Source: Mucilaginibacter sp. 44-25 (GTDB lineage: Bacteria; Bacteroidota; Bacteroidia; Sphingobacteriales; Sphingobacteriaceae). From it: DNA of 44,252 nucleotides. The notes beneath the pieces were generated by a model, which was not told the origin of the DNA, ran no database searches, and worked only from the letters and a program-made list of their open reading frames with translations. Below are positions 25,715 to 34,186 of the stretch, piece after piece (the stretch's first letter is position 1; every line of letters starts with the position of its first letter). Made by a program: the position numbers and the translations under genes. Where the stretch lies: the NCBI GenBank assembly GCA_001898335.1, contig MKTS01000014.1:1-44252 (forward strand), in the 5' to 3' direction.

Positions 25715-26011
25715 ATGAATTACATCTTCCACCCTTACGATTTTAATGTTGTTGAGTCGGCTATATTAATGATGCAATTGCCCGCCGGTGATGAGGACCA
25801 GAACGAAGCTGATTCCTTTGCAGACGATCTGAATTTAAATCCGCCCGATGAAGACCTTCCTGAAGAGGGCAGCTGGGGCGACGAGGAGGATGAGGATTTT
25901 GAAGACCAGGTAGAGTGGCGCGATGATATGAATGAGATACGCGCGGGCGATGACCTCAACGAACCTGACCCTGAGGATGATGACCATTTGCCTGATGACG
26001 ACTTGCAATAA
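25715..26011 (+). CDS. Highly acidic disordered small protein
   Basis: A 98-residue protein: about 37 Asp/Glu against two Arg and no Lys, so strongly negative. The first 22 residues (MNYIFHPYDFNVVESAILMM) are hydrophobic or aromatic and look like a short docking segment; the rest is low-complexity D/E/P. There is no signal peptide, so it is cytoplasmic. It lies about 75 bp upstream of dnaX in the same direction and may share its transcript. The function is unknown; a DNA-mimic or protein-binding role is only an idea. Confidence 0.65.
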   Translation: MNYIFHPYDFNVVESAILMMQLPAGDEDQNEADSFADDLNLNPPDEDLPEEGSWGDEEDEDFEDQVEWRDDMNEIRAGDDLNEPDPEDDDHLPDDDLQ

Positions 26012-26085
26012 CCTTAAGGGATATTGCTTTCCGAATTGAATTTTAAGCCTTTCAGGTAAGCCATTTTCTTGCTACCTTAGTGGCT

Positions 26086-27933
26086 GTGGATAATTTTATT
26101 GTTTCGGCACGTAAGTATCGCCCGGCAACGTTTGAAACCGTTGTAGGACAGCAACATATTACCAATACGTTAAAAAACGCTATCAGGAATAATCAGCTGG
26201 CACAGGCGTTTTTATTCTGCGGACCGCGTGGGGTAGGTAAAACAACCTGTGCCCGTATATTGGCCAAAACTATTAACTGCACTAACCTGCAGCCTAACGG
26301 TGAGGCTTGCGGAACGTGCGATAGCTGCCGCGCCTTTCAGAATGGCAACTCTTTTAATATCCACGAGCTTGACGCCGCTTCAAATAACTCGGTTGATGAT
26401 ATCCGCAGTCTGATAGACCAGGTGCGTATACCGCCACAGGCTGCGCGTTACAAAGTGTATATTATAGATGAGGTACACATGCTATCGCAGGCAGCCTTCA
26501 ACGCTTTCCTGAAAACGCTTGAGGAACCACCTAACTATGCTATATTTATATTAGCTACTACTGAGAAGCATAAAATACTTCCAACTATTCTTTCGCGGTG
26601 CCAGATATTTGATTTTAACCGTATAAGGGTTGAGGATATGGCCGGGCATCTGGCAGGTATAGCCACAAAGGAGCATATCACTTATGAGGACGACGGGTTA
26701 CATATCATTGCCCAAAAGGCGGATGGCGGTTTGCGCGACGCGCTGTCGATGTTTGACCAGATTGTTAGCTTCTCGGGAGGCAATGTTACTTACCGCTCGG
26801 TAATTGATAATCTTAATATCCTTGATTACGATTATTACTTTAACATAACCGATCACCTTTTACAGGGGAACAGCGCCAATGTACTCTTGCTTTTTGATGA
26901 GATATTAAGCAAAGGGTTTGATGGCGCGCATTTTATAACAGGGCTCTCAGAGCACCTGCGCAATTTGCTGGTAGGTAAAGATGCCTCTACCATTAAATTG
27001 TTAGAGGTTAGTGAAACTATTAAGTCGAGGTATTTGCAGCAATCACAGGCTGCTTCGGTATCGTTCCTTTTATCGGCTTTAAATATTGCTAACCAATGCG
27101 ATATTAATTATAAACAGAGCAAGAATCAGCGTTTGCAGGTAGAACTGGCACTCCTGAAGATGAGTAATTTGCAGGCGGTGTTCAGTATGGCATCCATACC
27201 GGCCGGTACCACACCCACTCCAAACGGAGAGGTAAAAAAAAAACCTGATACAACAGTAAACTCTTCTGCAGCCGTTACAACGGCAAATGATGATGTAGCT
27301 GTTGTGAGGGATGCGCCCGTAAATTACCAAACAGGTAAAGCAGCATCGGTAGTTAACGAAGCGCCAACACCTGCTGCCACCCCGCAGCTAAAACAAACGC
27401 CTGCTGAACCCAGGCCGGAGCCTGCCGAAAAGCCCAAATCATTTATTCCAAATCTTCACGCGTCGGCATCATCCATTAAGATCCCTAAATTTAATGAGCT
27501 GGGTAAAATTGTAGAAGAAGAAGCTAAGGAAGAAGAAGACCCTTATTTAAAGGGCAATGATAAAGAGTCCTTTAATCTTGATCAGTTTTTGCAAACCTGG
27601 AGCAATTACGCCGCTAAAATAAAAGCCGAAGGTAAACCCATGAGTTTGTTTACCATTTTTACGGCTAACGCGCCGAAATCGCTTGGTGATTTTAACTACG
27701 AAATTGTAGTATCAAATAAGGTACAGGAAGCCGCATTCCGTGATGAGCGCCCTTATTTGCTCAACTATCTGCGTACTACGCTCCGCAATTTTGATATAGA
27801 AGTGAACGCCCGGGTTGAGGAAACTACCGTTGTACGCAAACCCTACACCGCGATAGAAAAATTTCAGCATCTGGCGGCCAAAAACCCTCAATTATTAGAA
27901 TTACGCGCTCGCTTTAATCTTGATTTTGATTAA
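26086..27933 (+). CDS. dnaX: DNA polymerase III subunit gamma/tau
   Basis: Clamp-loader ATPase of 615 residues. Domains: AAA+ domain with Walker A GPRGVGKTT (about 45-53), zinc-binding cysteines in the INCTNLQ-GEACGTCDSC region, Walker B DEVHM and the SRC motif (LSRCQIFDF), the lid and collar (to about 370), a Pro/Ala/Thr-rich linker, and a tau-type C-terminal domain (about 490-615). The GTG giving (M)DNFIVSARKYRP fits Bacteroidota homologues; another GTG six bases upstream adds two residues. At the collar/linker junction a run of ten A residues could cause slippage to a short gamma form (separate entry). Confidence 0.95.
   Translation: MDNFIVSARKYRPATFETVVGQQHITNTLKNAIRNNQLAQAFLFCGPRGVGKTTCARILAKTINCTNLQPNGEACGTCDSCRAFQNGNSFNIHELDAASNNSVDDIRSLIDQVRIPPQAARYKVYIIDEVHMLSQAAFNAFLKTLEEPPNYAIFILATTEKHKILPTILSRCQIFDFNRIRVEDMAGHLAGIATKEHITYEDDGLHIIAQKADGGLRDALSMFDQIVSFSGGNVTYRSVIDNLNILDYDYYFNITDHLLQGNSANVLLLFDEILSKGFDGAHFITGLSEHLRNLLVGKDASTIKLLEVSETIKSRYLQQSQAASVSFLLSALNIANQCDINYKQSKNQRLQVELALLKMSNLQAVFSMASIPAGTTPTPNGEVKKKPDTTVNSSAAVTTANDDVAVVRDAPVNYQTGKAASVVNEAPTPAATPQLKQTPAEPRPEPAEKPKSFIPNLHASASSIKIPKFNELGKIVEEEAKEEEDPYLKGNDKESFNLDQFLQTWSNYAAKIKAEGKPMSLFTIFTANAPKSLGDFNYEIVVSNKVQEAAFRDERPYLLNYLRTTLRNFDIEVNARVEETTVVRKPYTAIEKFQHLAAKNPQLLELRARFNLDFD
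27234..27243 (+). other. Candidate dnaX slippage site (A10)
   Basis: Ten consecutive A residues encode the end of Val and Lys-Lys-Lys just after the ATPase/collar domains. Gaining one A (or a -1 shift) gives AAA-ACC-TGA, a stop after one Thr. Losing one A (or a +1 shift) gives AAC-CTG-ATA-CAA-CAG-TAA, a stop within about seven codons. Either event would produce a gamma-like protein of about 387-392 residues. Thermus dnaX uses a comparable A9 run for transcriptional slippage. Confidence 0.6.
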
Positions 27934-27952
27934 TCCGCATTAAAACGATCAT

Positions 27953-27992
27953 AAAAACAAAAGCGATACTCATGAGCATCGCTTTTGTTTTT
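27953..27992. terminator. Bidirectional terminator between dnaX and the acidic protein gene
   Basis: A 15-nt arm AAAAACAAAAGCGAT (27953-27967) pairs with ATCGCTTTTGTTTTT (27978-27992), with a further internal palindrome CTCATGAG. A and T tracts at both ends let it act for dnaX and for the convergent minus-strand gene. Confidence 0.85.
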
Positions 27993-28002
27993 AAAGCACT
28001 AT

Positions 28003-28431
28003 TTAAATACTTGGTTTGTCGTTTTTAGGATAGCCTTCTTCATCCAGATCATCCCTGTCGTCTTCAGGTGTGTGTGAAAGGGCTTCATCACGAGGGTCGA
28101 GGTGTACAATTTTGCCACTATCAATATGCATCCCTAATGATTCCGCGTCGGTTTCTAAAGAGCGGTCGGCATCGTATTCACCTTTGGTGTCGTATGGGTT
28201 AGCCTCGTCATAAGTAGAGTCGAAGTCATCACCATTATCGGCAGTGGTATCGTATGGGTCAGGGTGGTCATAATCTTCGTTATTTCCCTTAACATCATAC
28301 TCGTAACTGTTAGACGCCTCATTATAGTTCAGGTTCTCATCATCTATAATATCGTCATTTTCTCCCTCAATAGGTGTATTTCTGTCTTCAGGGTCTGTTA
28401 CAAAATCGTCGTTTGGTTCAATGGTATTCAT
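28003..28431 (-). CDS. Acidic, Asp/Asn/Tyr-rich disordered protein
   Basis: A 142-residue cytoplasmic protein with about 47 acidic residues and few basic ones. A tandem motif DPYDTTADNGDDFDSTYDE then NPYDTKGEYDAD repeats a PYDT core, visible in the DNA as near-identical TCGTATGGG words. The C-terminus carries IVHLDPRDEALSHTPEDD. No fold is evident and I do not recognise the family. It is monocistronic and convergent with dnaX. Together with the acidic gene upstream of dnaX, two such proteins flank the clamp-loader gene. Confidence 0.68.
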   Translation of the reverse strand: MNTIEPNDDFVTDPEDRNTPIEGENDDIIDDENLNYNEASNSYEYDVKGNNEDYDHPDPYDTTADNGDDFDSTYDEANPYDTKGEYDADRSLETDAESLGMHIDSGKIVHLDPRDEALSHTPEDDRDDLDEEGYPKNDKPSI

Positions 28432-28482
28432 AGGTTTAAATATTTATGAAATATTAACTAAAATCCTGCCAAAAAACAAAGG

Positions 28483-29181
28483 TTATATGGTTTTGCGATA
28501 CGATGTCACCCCACCAAGCGCGAATTTTAGGTTAATGCTTATCTGCGACCATACATCTTTACTTTTGCCGGCTGTAAAGCCGTCAAGGTTATCTGTAAGA
28601 TCAAAATTAACCTGGTAACCGATATCGATCTTGAATGATGGCTGGTTATACTGGTTAAAAAATTTAAGCTCGTAGCCAATGCGCGCCGGTATGTAAAGCT
28701 CATTGCTTTTATCGAGCCCGCCCCAGGTAATTTGCGGGGTAGTGTTTGATTTCCGGTTGATTTCCTTCATGTCGTTAAGAACGTAACCTACGCCTGATGA
28801 TATATACAGATTTTTTAAGCCGTTCATGAAACCGCTGCCGCTATAATCAATTATTTCTCCTGCCTGTAGCTGCCCTCTGAAAACAAGCGCCGTAAACCGG
28901 TTGCGGAAATACCTGCCGGATACGGAGTTCTTATCTCCGCCTTTAAGCTCTCCGCCTTGTATCTCAAAAAGATAGTTGGCATAGGGGGTTTGGTTATAAT
29001 TTAAACTTACCGCTACGGATGGGGTACCGATTACTTTTTCGGCATCGCCATACACCTGGTTGTAAGCTCCGCCAAGGCCAAGGTCATACTGCGCGTAATC
29101 ATAGCCTATTTGGGCTTTCGCCAATAGCGCTGCTGTTGTAAACAAAAACGTTAAAAATATTTTTAAGAAAGGTTTTTTCAT
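28483..29181 (-). CDS. Probable outer-membrane beta-barrel protein
   Basis: A 232-residue protein with a signal peptide (MKKPFLKIFL..., cut after AKAQ). The mature part has alternating Gly/aromatic beta strands (GGAYNQVYG, VAVSLNYNQTPYANYLFEI, NLYISSGVGYVLND) and closes with a strand INLKFALGGV, consistent with an eight-strand-type barrel. The internal ATG three codons after an earlier ATG is preferred for its compact signal peptide. The function is unknown. Confidence 0.72.
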   Translation of the reverse strand: MKKPFLKIFLTFLFTTAALLAKAQIGYDYAQYDLGLGGAYNQVYGDAEKVIGTPSVAVSLNYNQTPYANYLFEIQGGELKGGDKNSVSGRYFRNRFTALVFRGQLQAGEIIDYSGSGFMNGLKNLYISSGVGYVLNDMKEINRKSNTTPQITWGGLDKSNELYIPARIGYELKFFNQYNQPSFKIDIGYQVNFDLTDNLDGFTAGKSKDVWSQISINLKFALGGVTSYRKTI

Positions 29182-29398
29182 AAACGGCAATTATGCTGCT
29201 ACAAATACGCGGGTGATCAGGTGCTATAAAAGTAGCATCAAACTTTTAAAAAGCAATATCTACTTACCAAATTAAAGCTTTTAACTTTTTACAGGCAACA
29301 ACTACCTGTTAAAATTGTTATTTGGCCTGCACCAAATATGTATACGGTGTTTGAACTATAATAGTTAAGTGTTTCGGGTATTTACATATAAAATTATG

Positions 29399-29406
29399 TA
29401 TGTTTG
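29399..29406 (+). promoter_or_regulatory. -7 promoter box for icd
   Basis: TATGTTTG matches the Bacteroidota -7 consensus TAnnTTTG, 32 bp before the icd ATG. A TTTC at 29372-29375 could act as a poor -33 element with 23-nt spacing. Confidence 0.4.
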
Positions 29407-29438
29407 AAACCGTTAAAATTAAAAATCATAACAAAGCT

Positions 29439-30668
29439 ATGTCGAAAATTAAAGTAGCAAACCCAGTTGTTGAACTGGACGGTGATGAAATGACCCGCAT
29501 CATCTGGAAGTTTATAAAAGATAAACTGATCATTCCTTACCTTGACCTTGATATTAAATACTATGACCTTGGTATCGAGTATCGCGACCAGACAGATGAC
29601 CAGGTAACTGTTGATGCTGCTAACGCTATTAAACAATATGGCGTAGGTATTAAATGCGCAACCATTACACCAGATGAGCAGCGTGTACAGGAATTTGGTT
29701 TGAAACAAATGTGGAAATCTCCAAATGGTACCATCCGTAATATATTAGACGGCACGGTGTTCCGCGAGCCAATTGTAATGAGCAATGTACCGCGCCTGGT
29801 ACCTAACTGGACAGCGCCTATATGCATTGGCCGCCACGCTTTTGGCGACCAGTACCGCGCTACCGACTTTTTAACCAAAGGCAAAGGCAAACTTACCGTT
29901 ACTTTTACTCCTGAAGATGGCGGCGAGCCGCAATCATTTGAAGTGTTTAACTTTAAAGGTGACGGTGTTGCCTTAACCATGTATAATACTGATGAATCTA
30001 TCAAAGGCTTCGCGCATGCTTGTTTCAACCAGGCGTTAATGAAAGGCTGGCCTTTATACCTGTCAACCAAAAACACCATCCTTAAAAAATACGATGGCCG
30101 TTTTAAAGACATCTTTGAAGAAATATACCAAAACGATTATAAAGCCAAATTTGACGCTGCCGGTATTACTTACGAGCACCGTCTAATTGACGACATGGTG
30201 GCATCGGCCCTTAAATGGAACGGTAACTTTGTTTGGGCTTGTAAAAACTACGATGGCGACGTACAGTCTGACACCGTAGCACAAGGTTTTGGTTCATTAG
30301 GTTTGATGACTTCTACTTTGGTAACACCAGATGGTACCGTTATGGAAGCCGAAGCCGCACACGGTACGGTTACACGCCACTATCGCGAGCACCAGGCTGG
30401 CCGCCCAACTTCAACCAACCCGATCGCCTCTATTTTTGCATGGACCCGTGGTTTAGAGTTCCGCGGCAAACTGGACAATAACCAGGAACTGATAGACTTT
30501 TGCCACACTTTAGAGCAGGTTTGTATTGAAACTGTTGAAAGCGGCAAAATGACCAAAGACTTAGCTATTACCATTAAACCAAAGGTAGAGCACGGTACGG
30601 ATTACCTGTATACCGAAGAGTTTTTGGAAGCTATTGACGAGAACCTGAAAAAGAAACTGGGTAAGTAA
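29439..30668 (+). CDS. icd: NADP-dependent isocitrate dehydrogenase
   Basis: A 409-residue enzyme of the animal/plant-type (subfamily II) dimeric NADP-IDH, converting isocitrate to 2-oxoglutarate in the TCA cycle. Signatures: VVELDGDEMTRIIW at the N-terminus, substrate loop SPNGTIRNILDGTVFREP, the metal-ligand region HRLIDDMVA and NYDGDVQSD, and the C-terminal HGTVTRHYREHQAGR / NPIASIFAWTRGL segment, which includes the NADP-binding HGT and R-H elements. The ATG at MSKIKVANP gives the family length; an upstream ATG adds 13 basic residues not expected in the family. A strong terminator follows. Confidence 0.96.
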   Translation: MSKIKVANPVVELDGDEMTRIIWKFIKDKLIIPYLDLDIKYYDLGIEYRDQTDDQVTVDAANAIKQYGVGIKCATITPDEQRVQEFGLKQMWKSPNGTIRNILDGTVFREPIVMSNVPRLVPNWTAPICIGRHAFGDQYRATDFLTKGKGKLTVTFTPEDGGEPQSFEVFNFKGDGVALTMYNTDESIKGFAHACFNQALMKGWPLYLSTKNTILKKYDGRFKDIFEEIYQNDYKAKFDAAGITYEHRLIDDMVASALKWNGNFVWACKNYDGDVQSDTVAQGFGSLGLMTSTLVTPDGTVMEAEAAHGTVTRHYREHQAGRPTSTNPIASIFAWTRGLEFRGKLDNNQELIDFCHTLEQVCIETVESGKMTKDLAITIKPKVEHGTDYLYTEEFLEAIDENLKKKLGK

Positions 30669-30690
30669 TTAGCCGATTCTCTAAAATATG

Positions 30691-30725
30691 AAGCCCGGTC
30701 TGATTATTCAGATCGGGCTTTTTTT
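30691..30725 (+). terminator. Intrinsic terminator of icd
   Basis: A 13-bp stem AAGCCCGGTCTGA (30691-30703) / TCAGATCGGGCTT (30708-30720) with a TTAT loop and seven T residues, 22 bp after the stop codon. Confidence 0.92.
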
Positions 30726-30849
30726 ATTATTTTTTATTCAAATCTAAGTAGCAGTTCTTAGCTACTATTTGGATCATATTTAAGTTTTCACATTCATTTT
30801 AATATTTTACTGATAACTTAGCCACTGTTATTAATATAAAAATACTACC

Positions 30850-31833
30850 ATGTCAACACCGTTATACCCGCTAAAATTTAAAACCATATTTAAAGATAAA
30901 ATATGGGGCGGCCACAAAATTGAAAGTTATCTCCACAAAAACATAGGCGACCTGCCCAATTGCGGCGAAACCTGGGAAATATCGGGTGTTAAATCTGATG
31001 TTTCTGTAGTGGATAGCGGTGAACTGAAAGGCCAAAGCCTGGCCGACCTGCTGGAACAATACCAGGCCGACCTGGTAGGCGACAAGGTATACAAGCATTT
31101 TGGCAACACTTTTCCTTTGCTGGTTAAATTTATTGATGCTAACGATGACCTCAGCGTACAGGTGCATCCTAATGACGAACTGGCTAAAAAGCGCCACAAC
31201 TCATTCGGTAAAACCGAAATGTGGTATATCATAGAGGCAGATCCCGGCTCAACGCTGATCACTGGTTTTAACCAGGAAATGGATGAGCAAAAATATGTGA
31301 ACGCGTTGAACAGCGGGCATATCATGGATATCCTTAACCGCGAGGAAGCTAAAGCAGGCGACGTTTTCTTCCTGCCTGCCGGCCGCGTACACACCATTGG
31401 TAAAGGTTTGCTGATAGCTGAGATACAACAAACATCGGATATTACGTATCGTATTTATGATTTTGACCGAGTTGATGATAAAGGTAACAAACGCGAATTG
31501 CACACCCAGGAGGCTTTAGCCGCCATAGATTATAAACACTATGACGAGTATAAAACCCTGTATCAGCCTCAAAAGGATGAAACAGTACATGTGGTAAGCT
31601 GCCCGTATTTTACTACCAACGTTTTAGATGCCACTCACGGAACTGAAAAAGATTACAGTAACCTGGACTCTTTTGTGATACATGTTTGCGTTGAGGGCGA
31701 ATACACACTGCAACATAATGATTTGGCTTACCAGGTTAAAATGGGCGATTGTATTTTGTTGCCCAAAACCATTGATAAAGTAGTATTAAAAACCACAGCG
31801 GGCTTTAAGATACTGGAAAGTTATATCGAGTAA
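30850..31833 (+). CDS. manA: Mannose-6-phosphate isomerase, class I
   Basis: A 327-residue zinc isomerase interconverting mannose-6-phosphate and fructose-6-phosphate. Zinc ligands fit the family: Q104 and H106 (VQVHPNDE), E123 (KTEMWYII) and H181 (GRVHTIGKG). The N-terminal KFKTIFKDKIWGG and ETWEIS motifs are typical of the short bacterial class I enzymes (310-330 residues). It is flanked by the icd terminator and by a convergent receiver gene two bases away, so it is monocistronic. Confidence 0.94.
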   Translation: MSTPLYPLKFKTIFKDKIWGGHKIESYLHKNIGDLPNCGETWEISGVKSDVSVVDSGELKGQSLADLLEQYQADLVGDKVYKHFGNTFPLLVKFIDANDDLSVQVHPNDELAKKRHNSFGKTEMWYIIEADPGSTLITGFNQEMDEQKYVNALNSGHIMDILNREEAKAGDVFFLPAGRVHTIGKGLLIAEIQQTSDITYRIYDFDRVDDKGNKRELHTQEALAAIDYKHYDEYKTLYQPQKDETVHVVSCPYFTTNVLDATHGTEKDYSNLDSFVIHVCVEGEYTLQHNDLAYQVKMGDCILLPKTIDKVVLKTTAGFKILESYIE

Positions 31834-31835
31834 AA

Positions 31836-32270
31836 TTAACCTATTTTGATATCCTTACCGAAATACTGTAGTTTATGGTAAATTTCGGCAAGGTAAATTT
31901 CATTGAGAGGTTTTAAAAGATAATCCGCTATGAGCGGATTTTTTTTTGCCCTGTTAATATCTTCAATATCTATTGACGAACTAATATTATAAACCGCAAT
32001 AGGTTTGGGTAACAGGGATTTTATTTCCCCAAATGCATCATTAAATTCCCACCCATCCATAATGGGCATATTAATATCCACAAACAATACGTCGGGTAAA
32101 CGTGTGCTGTTTTGAGGGTCGGTAAGATAGTCAATAGCTTCTTTGCCATTGCAAAAGTCTAAAATTTCATCGAAAAGACCTTTTATACCAGTTAATTTTC
32201 TAAAACCATAGGTAAATATCTTATCATCGTCCACTATCGCGGCCGTTACAAATTGGAGTTCACTATTCAT
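31836..32270 (-). CDS. Single-domain response regulator
   Basis: A 144-residue receiver with an acidic cluster D14-D16 (IVDDDK), phosphoacceptor D65 (LFVDINMPIMDG), and K in YLLKPL. It has no output domain. It lies 12 bp after the PAS kinase gene on the same strand and is almost certainly its phosphorylation partner. Targets are unknown. Single-domain regulators with this INMPIMDGWEF form are common in Bacteroidota. Confidence 0.9.
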   Translation of the reverse strand: MNSELQFVTAAIVDDDKIFTYGFRKLTGIKGLFDEILDFCNGKEAIDYLTDPQNSTRLPDVLFVDINMPIMDGWEFNDAFGEIKSLLPKPIAVYNISSSIDIEDINRAKKNPLIADYLLKPLNEIYLAEIYHKLQYFGKDIKIG

Positions 32271-32282
32271 TAATGCGATTTA

Positions 32283-33758
32283 CTATACCAGCTTAATGGT
32301 AAATTTTGTGCCAATGTTAACAGCACTTTCCACGGTGATGTATCCGCCAAGCGCTTCAACCTGGTTGCGGGTCATGAAAAGACCAATGCCTTTAGCATCA
32401 GGGTTAGTATGGAAGGTTTTATACATACCAAATAACTGGTTGCCATACCGTTCAAGATCAATGCCCATACCATTATCCTCAAAAGCCATAAATACTTCGT
32501 TACCGGCTTTGTAGGTGGTAATGTTGATGACAGGAGTGCGTTCGGGGTGGCGGTACTTAATAGCGTTGGTAAGCAGGTTTTGAAAAATACTTTCCAGGTA
32601 GGCCGGTATGTAATTCACCGTAGGGGCATTACTGAAATTAGTATTGATCTGAGCGCCGCTCATTTTTATATCGGCTTGCAGCGCTGATATAACGTTAGTA
32701 AAGATATCAGCTAACTCAAGCAACTTGGTGCCATTGGATATTTCGGCCTGCATTTTCACTATCTCATCCAGGTGGCTCATGGTAGCGCTAAGGCTTTGGC
32801 TAATGGTTTTAATATGCGAGAAGATTTCGGCTCGCTCATGCTCTGCAGGCGTTTCTTCAAACAGGTCAACCATAAATTTCAGGTTACCGGCATGTGAACG
32901 TAAGTTGTGCGATACGATGTAAGCAAAGTTCTGCAGGCGTTTGTTCTGATCATCGAGCAGGTTGATAGATGATTGCATGGTAATCCCACGCTTCTTGATA
33001 CTATCAATGTTCTGAAATATACCTCTCAGATATTTTGAACGCCCATACTCATCAATTACGGGTATGCCCTTACATTTTACCCATATGATATTTTCTTTGG
33101 CCGTTTTAAATTGCAGTTCAATATCATAAGGAATACAGTGCTGCAGGGCATCATCTATTGCCTTTTTTATAACCGGCTCATGTTGCGGTAAAAAGTAACT
33201 CAGTAATTCGTCAACGGATATAGGTAACGAAGGATTAAGCTCATAAATGTCGTATATCTCCCGGCTTAACTCCAGTTCCATCGTCCGGCAGTCTATCTGC
33301 CAGTAACCCATTTTGGCAATACGACCTATTTCGGCAAACTTAGTTTCGTTTTCAACCGCTTTTAATTCGGCAGTTTTAGCCTCGCTAATATTGATTAGAA
33401 TGCCATAAATAAACCGGCCGGTTTCGGTAATATATTGTTTGGTAGTATTTTGAAACCACTGGTAACCTTTATGCTTGGTGAGCAGCCTGATGTGTGCAGA
33501 ATTTTCCACACTGTTGCTTGTCAGCAACGTGGTTTTTAAAAACTTCTGCCTGTCTTCGTAGTATAGCAGGTAATCAAAAAAAACACTGTACGAACACTCA
33601 ATATCGTTTTTTTGATATCCTAAAGCCTGGTAAAAGCCTGTAGACCACCATACTTCACGCGTATCAATGTTATAACGCCATATGCTTACACCCGTATCTG
33701 CAAAATGTGCAATATGAGCTGCGTTCTCACCAGAAAATTGTTGTACTTCTGAACTCAT
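32283..33758 (-). CDS. PAS-domain sensor histidine kinase
   Basis: A 491-residue soluble kinase. PAS 1 (about 15-130) and PAS 2 (about 140-255, ending in a PAC-like YLRGIFQNIDSIK) precede a helical dimerisation region with H284 in YIVSHNLRSHA and a HATPase domain with NLLTNAIKYRHPER, FEDNGMGID and GIGLFMTRNQV. The phosphoacceptor context SHNLRS is the common Bacteroidota variant of HELR. There is no membrane helix, so it senses an internal signal. It is upstream of and probably co-transcribed with the receiver gene. Confidence 0.92.
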   Translation of the reverse strand: MSSEVQQFSGENAAHIAHFADTGVSIWRYNIDTREVWWSTGFYQALGYQKNDIECSYSVFFDYLLYYEDRQKFLKTTLLTSNSVENSAHIRLLTKHKGYQWFQNTTKQYITETGRFIYGILINISEAKTAELKAVENETKFAEIGRIAKMGYWQIDCRTMELELSREIYDIYELNPSLPISVDELLSYFLPQHEPVIKKAIDDALQHCIPYDIELQFKTAKENIIWVKCKGIPVIDEYGRSKYLRGIFQNIDSIKKRGITMQSSINLLDDQNKRLQNFAYIVSHNLRSHAGNLKFMVDLFEETPAEHERAEIFSHIKTISQSLSATMSHLDEIVKMQAEISNGTKLLELADIFTNVISALQADIKMSGAQINTNFSNAPTVNYIPAYLESIFQNLLTNAIKYRHPERTPVINITTYKAGNEVFMAFEDNGMGIDLERYGNQLFGMYKTFHTNPDAKGIGLFMTRNQVEALGGYITVESAVNIGTKFTIKLV

Positions 33759-34186
33759 TTACACTTCAACAGAAAAAATTACTTTGCCTATCTAAACTAA
33801 GGTACCTATTATAAATAATGTGCCAACCTGTGCTAAAAATGGCCTTTACAACCTAAAGTTGATATAAATGACAGGCGGTATTTAACAGAAGGAAAAAAAT
33901 TAATTGTTAATTATTTGAGCCATTTTGCATGGTCAACCATACATTAAACTGCTAACCAACAGGATTAGTATACGGTGCTTTACGGTTAATGGTTATTATT
34001 TTCGCGCAAAAATAAATTATAGGTAGAAGATTATCAACGCTTTCCTTGTTTTTAGTAGTTCTGCAGATCGCACATTACTTACTTGTAACACACATATTGT
34101 GGATACTCTTATACACACATGCTTGCCAACCCTTTTTGTGTGGTTAAGCGGTTTTTTATATGTTTACATTATCCAATATAAAACCT
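33759..34186. other. Divergent intergenic region without a gene
   Basis: This 428-bp AT-rich gap separates the minus-strand PAS kinase and the plus-strand GH5 gene. It holds both upstream regions. CACACATATTGTGG and a second ACACACAT word (about 34089-34120) form a loose GTG/CAC inverted pattern that could be an operator. I see no clean TTTG/TAnnTTTG pair, RNA gene or repeat. Confidence 0.5.

Noticed and set aside
25735..25959. Minus-strand Ser-rich frame opposite the acidic protein gene
   Set aside because: Asp/Glu codons read backwards give Ser/Phe/Ile runs; no independent coding evidence.
29561..30112. 183-codon minus-strand frame inside icd
   Set aside because: The sense frame is a full-length isocitrate dehydrogenase; the antisense frame is a shadow.
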